Shown here: piece by piece, positions 55,467 to 56,986 of the stretch
Layout of the letters: each line of letters begins with the position of its first letter
How positions within the stretch are numbered: the stretch's first letter is position 1
Assembly (NCBI GenBank): GCA_018715345.1
Contig: DVLT01000069.1
Span: 1-56,986, forward strand
Origin: Candidatus Onthocola gallistercoris
Lineage (GTDB): Bacteria > Bacillota > Clostridia > Lachnospirales > Lachnospiraceae
DNA: 56,986 bases
Direction: 5' to 3'
The notes under the pieces: model-generated
The model's database searches: none
What the model was told of the DNA's origin: nothing
The model's input: the letters and a program-made list of their open reading frames with translations, nothing else
Made by a program: the position numbers and the translations under genes

Positions 55467-56660
55467 ATGGCAAAAGCTAAGTTTGAGAGAACCAAACCGC
55501 ATTGTAACATTGGTACAATTGGTCACGTTGACCATGGTAAAACAACTCTGACAGCTGCTATCACAAAAACTCTTCATGAGAGATATGGTACTGGCGAAGC
55601 TGTTGCATTCGAGAACATCGATAAAGCTCCGGAAGAAAGAGAGCGTGGTATCACAATTTCCACAGCTCATGTAGAATATGAAACACCGAAACGTCACTAT
55701 GCACACGTTGACTGCCCTGGCCATGCCGACTACGTTAAGAACATGATCACAGGCGCTGCTCAGATGGACGGAGCTATCTTGGTTGTTGCTGCTACAGATG
55801 GTGTTATGGCTCAGACAAGAGAGCACATCCTTCTTTCCCGTCAGGTAGGTGTTCCGTATATCGTTGTATTCCTGAACAAATGCGATATGGTTGATGACGA
55901 AGAGCTTCTTGAGCTGGTTGAGATGGAAGTTCGTGAACTGCTCAACGAGTATGACTTCCCGGGCGATGACACTCCGATCATCAAAGGTTCTGCTCTGAAA
56001 GCTCTGGAAGATCCGAGCGGAGAGTGGGGCGACAAGATCATCGAGCTGATGGAAGCTGTTGACGAGTGGATCCCGGATCCGCAGCGTGCTACAGACAAAC
56101 CGTTCCTGATGCCGATCGAGGATATCTTCTCCATCACAGGCCGTGGTACAGTTGCTACAGGTAGAGTAGAGCGTGGTGTTCTGCATCTGTCTGAAGAAGT
56201 TGAGATCGTAGGCGTTAAAGAAGAAACACGTAAAGTAGTTGTAACAGGTATCGAGATGTTCCGTAAACTGCTTGACGAGGCTCAGGCTGGTGATAACATC
56301 GGTTGTCTGCTCCGTGGTGTTCAGAGAACTGAGATCGAAAGAGGACAGGTTCTCGCAAAACCGGGCAGTGTTCATCCTCACAAAAAGTTCACAGCTCAGG
56401 TTTACGTTCTGACAAAAGATGAAGGTGGACGTCATACACCGTTCTTCAACAACTACAGACCGCAGTTCTATTTCAGAACAACAGATATCACAGGTGTGAT
56501 CTCTCTGCCGGAAGGTACAGAGATGTGTATGCCTGGTGACAACGTAGAGATGACCATCGAACTGATCCACCCGATCGCTATGGAGCAGGGTCTTACATTC
56601 GCCATCCGTGAAGGCGGACGTACAGTTGGATCTGGCCGTGTTGCTACGATCATCGAGTAA
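55467..56660 (+). CDS. tuf: Elongation factor Tu
   Basis: A 397-residue GTPase with [40 protein letters not shown] and [10 protein letters not shown]. It brings aminoacyl-tRNA to the ribosome. The strong AAAGGAGGA site and biased codon use fit very high expression. A clear terminator follows. Confidence 0.98.
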   Translation: MAKAKFERTKPHCNIGTIGHVDHGKTTLTAAITKTLHERYGTGEAVAFENIDKAPEERERGITISTAHVEYETPKRHYAHVDCPGHADYVKNMITGAAQMDGAILVVAATDGVMAQTREHILLSRQVGVPYIVVFLNKCDMVDDEELLELVEMEVRELLNEYDFPGDDTPIIKGSALKALEDPSGEWGDKIIELMEAVDEWIPDPQRATDKPFLMPIEDIFSITGRGTVATGRVERGVLHLSEEVEIVGVKEETRKVVVTGIEMFRKLLDEAQAGDNIGCLLRGVQRTEIERGQVLAKPGSVHPHKKFTAQVYVLTKDEGGRHTPFFNNYRPQFYFRTTDITGVISLPEGTEMCMPGDNVEMTIELIHPIAMEQGLTFAIREGGRTVGSGRVATIIE

Positions 56661-56716
56661 TAAAATCTGAATATAGATTTGTTATCGTAAGATAACGTTG
56701 TGTCCAAACGTAAGAT

Positions 56717-56746
56717 ACCCGTAGAACTTCGGTTCTACGGGTTTTT
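56717..56746 (+). terminator. Terminator after tuf
   Basis: An 11-bp stem ACCCGTAGAAC/GTTCTACGGGT with a TTCG tetraloop and a T-run. Confidence 0.9.
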
Positions 56747-56800
56747 CTGTTACCTGGAAATATGTAAAAAGAGCAGTAAAGAATAACGAACAGTATAGAA

Positions 56801-56835
56801 AAACGGTTGCCGGGAGAGTATCCTGACAACCGTTT
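56801..56835 (-). terminator. Terminator of a minus-strand gene entering from the right
   Basis: Arms AAACGGTTG and CAACCGTTT with a further inner stem. On the minus strand it runs into GTTTTTC, so it serves a gene convergent with tuf. Confidence 0.65.
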
Positions 56836-56866
56836 GTGATAACAGAATGATAACCAAATTTCCAAA

Positions 56867-56986
56867 TTATATTAAACCTAATAAAGAACTATTATGAATT
56901 AAGGCACTAGGATTATATTTTTCTATAAGGGAATTTACGATTAAACGATATCCAGCACTTATTTTGGGGCTTAGAGTAATTTCCAT
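56867..56986 (-). CDS. 3' end of an unidentified gene, truncated by the window
   Basis: On the minus strand an open frame runs from the window edge for 39 codons to a TAA at 56867-56869 (ending ...NSSLLGLI). A terminator follows 31 bases later, which supports a real gene end. It is AT-rich. I cannot assign a product. The ATG at the very edge is probably internal. Confidence 0.4.
   Translation of the reverse strand: MEITLSPKISAGYRLIVNSLIEKYNPSALIHNSSLLGLI

Noticed and set aside
55449..56570. A 373-codon open frame antisense to tuf
   Set aside because: It is opposite one of the most conserved genes known, and its Cys/Thr/Phe-rich translation has no recognisable domain; the long frame follows from strong codon bias in tuf.

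Overview
The window looks like a chromosomal segment of a Gram-positive anaerobe of class Clostridia, most probably Lachnospiraceae. The evidence is the ribosomal-protein/RNA-polymerase order rpmG-secE-nusG-rplK-rplA-rplJ-rplL-(small HD hydrolase)-rpoB-rpoC-add-rpsL-rpsG-fusA-tuf, the canonical -35/17-bp/-10 promoters, strong GGAGG ribosome sites with frequent GTG/TTG starts, and a wall-glycopolymer locus of LytR-CpsA-Psr (LCP), LicD, Wzx and Wzy type. The genus is inferred only; there is no 16S gene here.

Layout. 1-2100: a stem-loop-rich left edge, a solitary DUF4143-type AAA ATPase, and a small secreted-peptide gene broken by a one-base frameshift although it keeps a strong promoter. 2125-9685 (minus strand): a five-gene operon read manC, gmd, rmd (GDP-mannose to GDP-D-rhamnose), then two secreted DUF4214-repeat proteins, one with an L,D-transpeptidase domain and one with a CAP domain. 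9892-13992 (plus): a three-domain ManC/cupin/ManA fusion whose nucleotidyltransferase signature has lost its arginine, then a phosphoglucomutase/phosphomannomutase. 14082-15944 (minus): an alpha/beta hydrolase fused to a multi-pass membrane domain.

16422-34874 (plus): the surface-polysaccharide locus. It runs LCP1, UDP-sugar 4,6-dehydratase, aminotransferase, initiating phosphoglycosyl transferase, a GT2, LicD-1, TarI, TarJ, LicD-2, a second GT2, a GT4, Wzy-like polymerase, Wzz/CpsC-like protein, a degenerate CpsD-like protein, Wzx flippase and LCP2. Read together, the genes predict a Wzx/Wzy-assembled polymer that starts with a 4-amino-4,6-dideoxy sugar, carries ribitol-phosphate or related phospho-substituents, probably contains D-rhamnose, and is attached to peptidoglycan by LCP ligases. 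Its logic resembles the pneumococcal teichoic acid.

35468-39004: an AT-rich pair (DUF4367-like membrane protein plus secreted protein) behind a promoter with candidate operators, then comF and azlCD. 39127-56746: the translation/transcription superoperon region, with two L1-binding mimics (before rplK and before rplA), an L10 leader with attenuator, and promoters embedded in upstream genes. The right edge holds the possible 3' end of a minus-strand gene with its own terminator.

Most promising items for follow-up: the Walker-A-less CpsD-like protein, the duplicated L1 site, the LicD-TarI-TarJ-LicD cassette with an AATGal-like start, and the degenerate ManC-cupin-ManA fusion.
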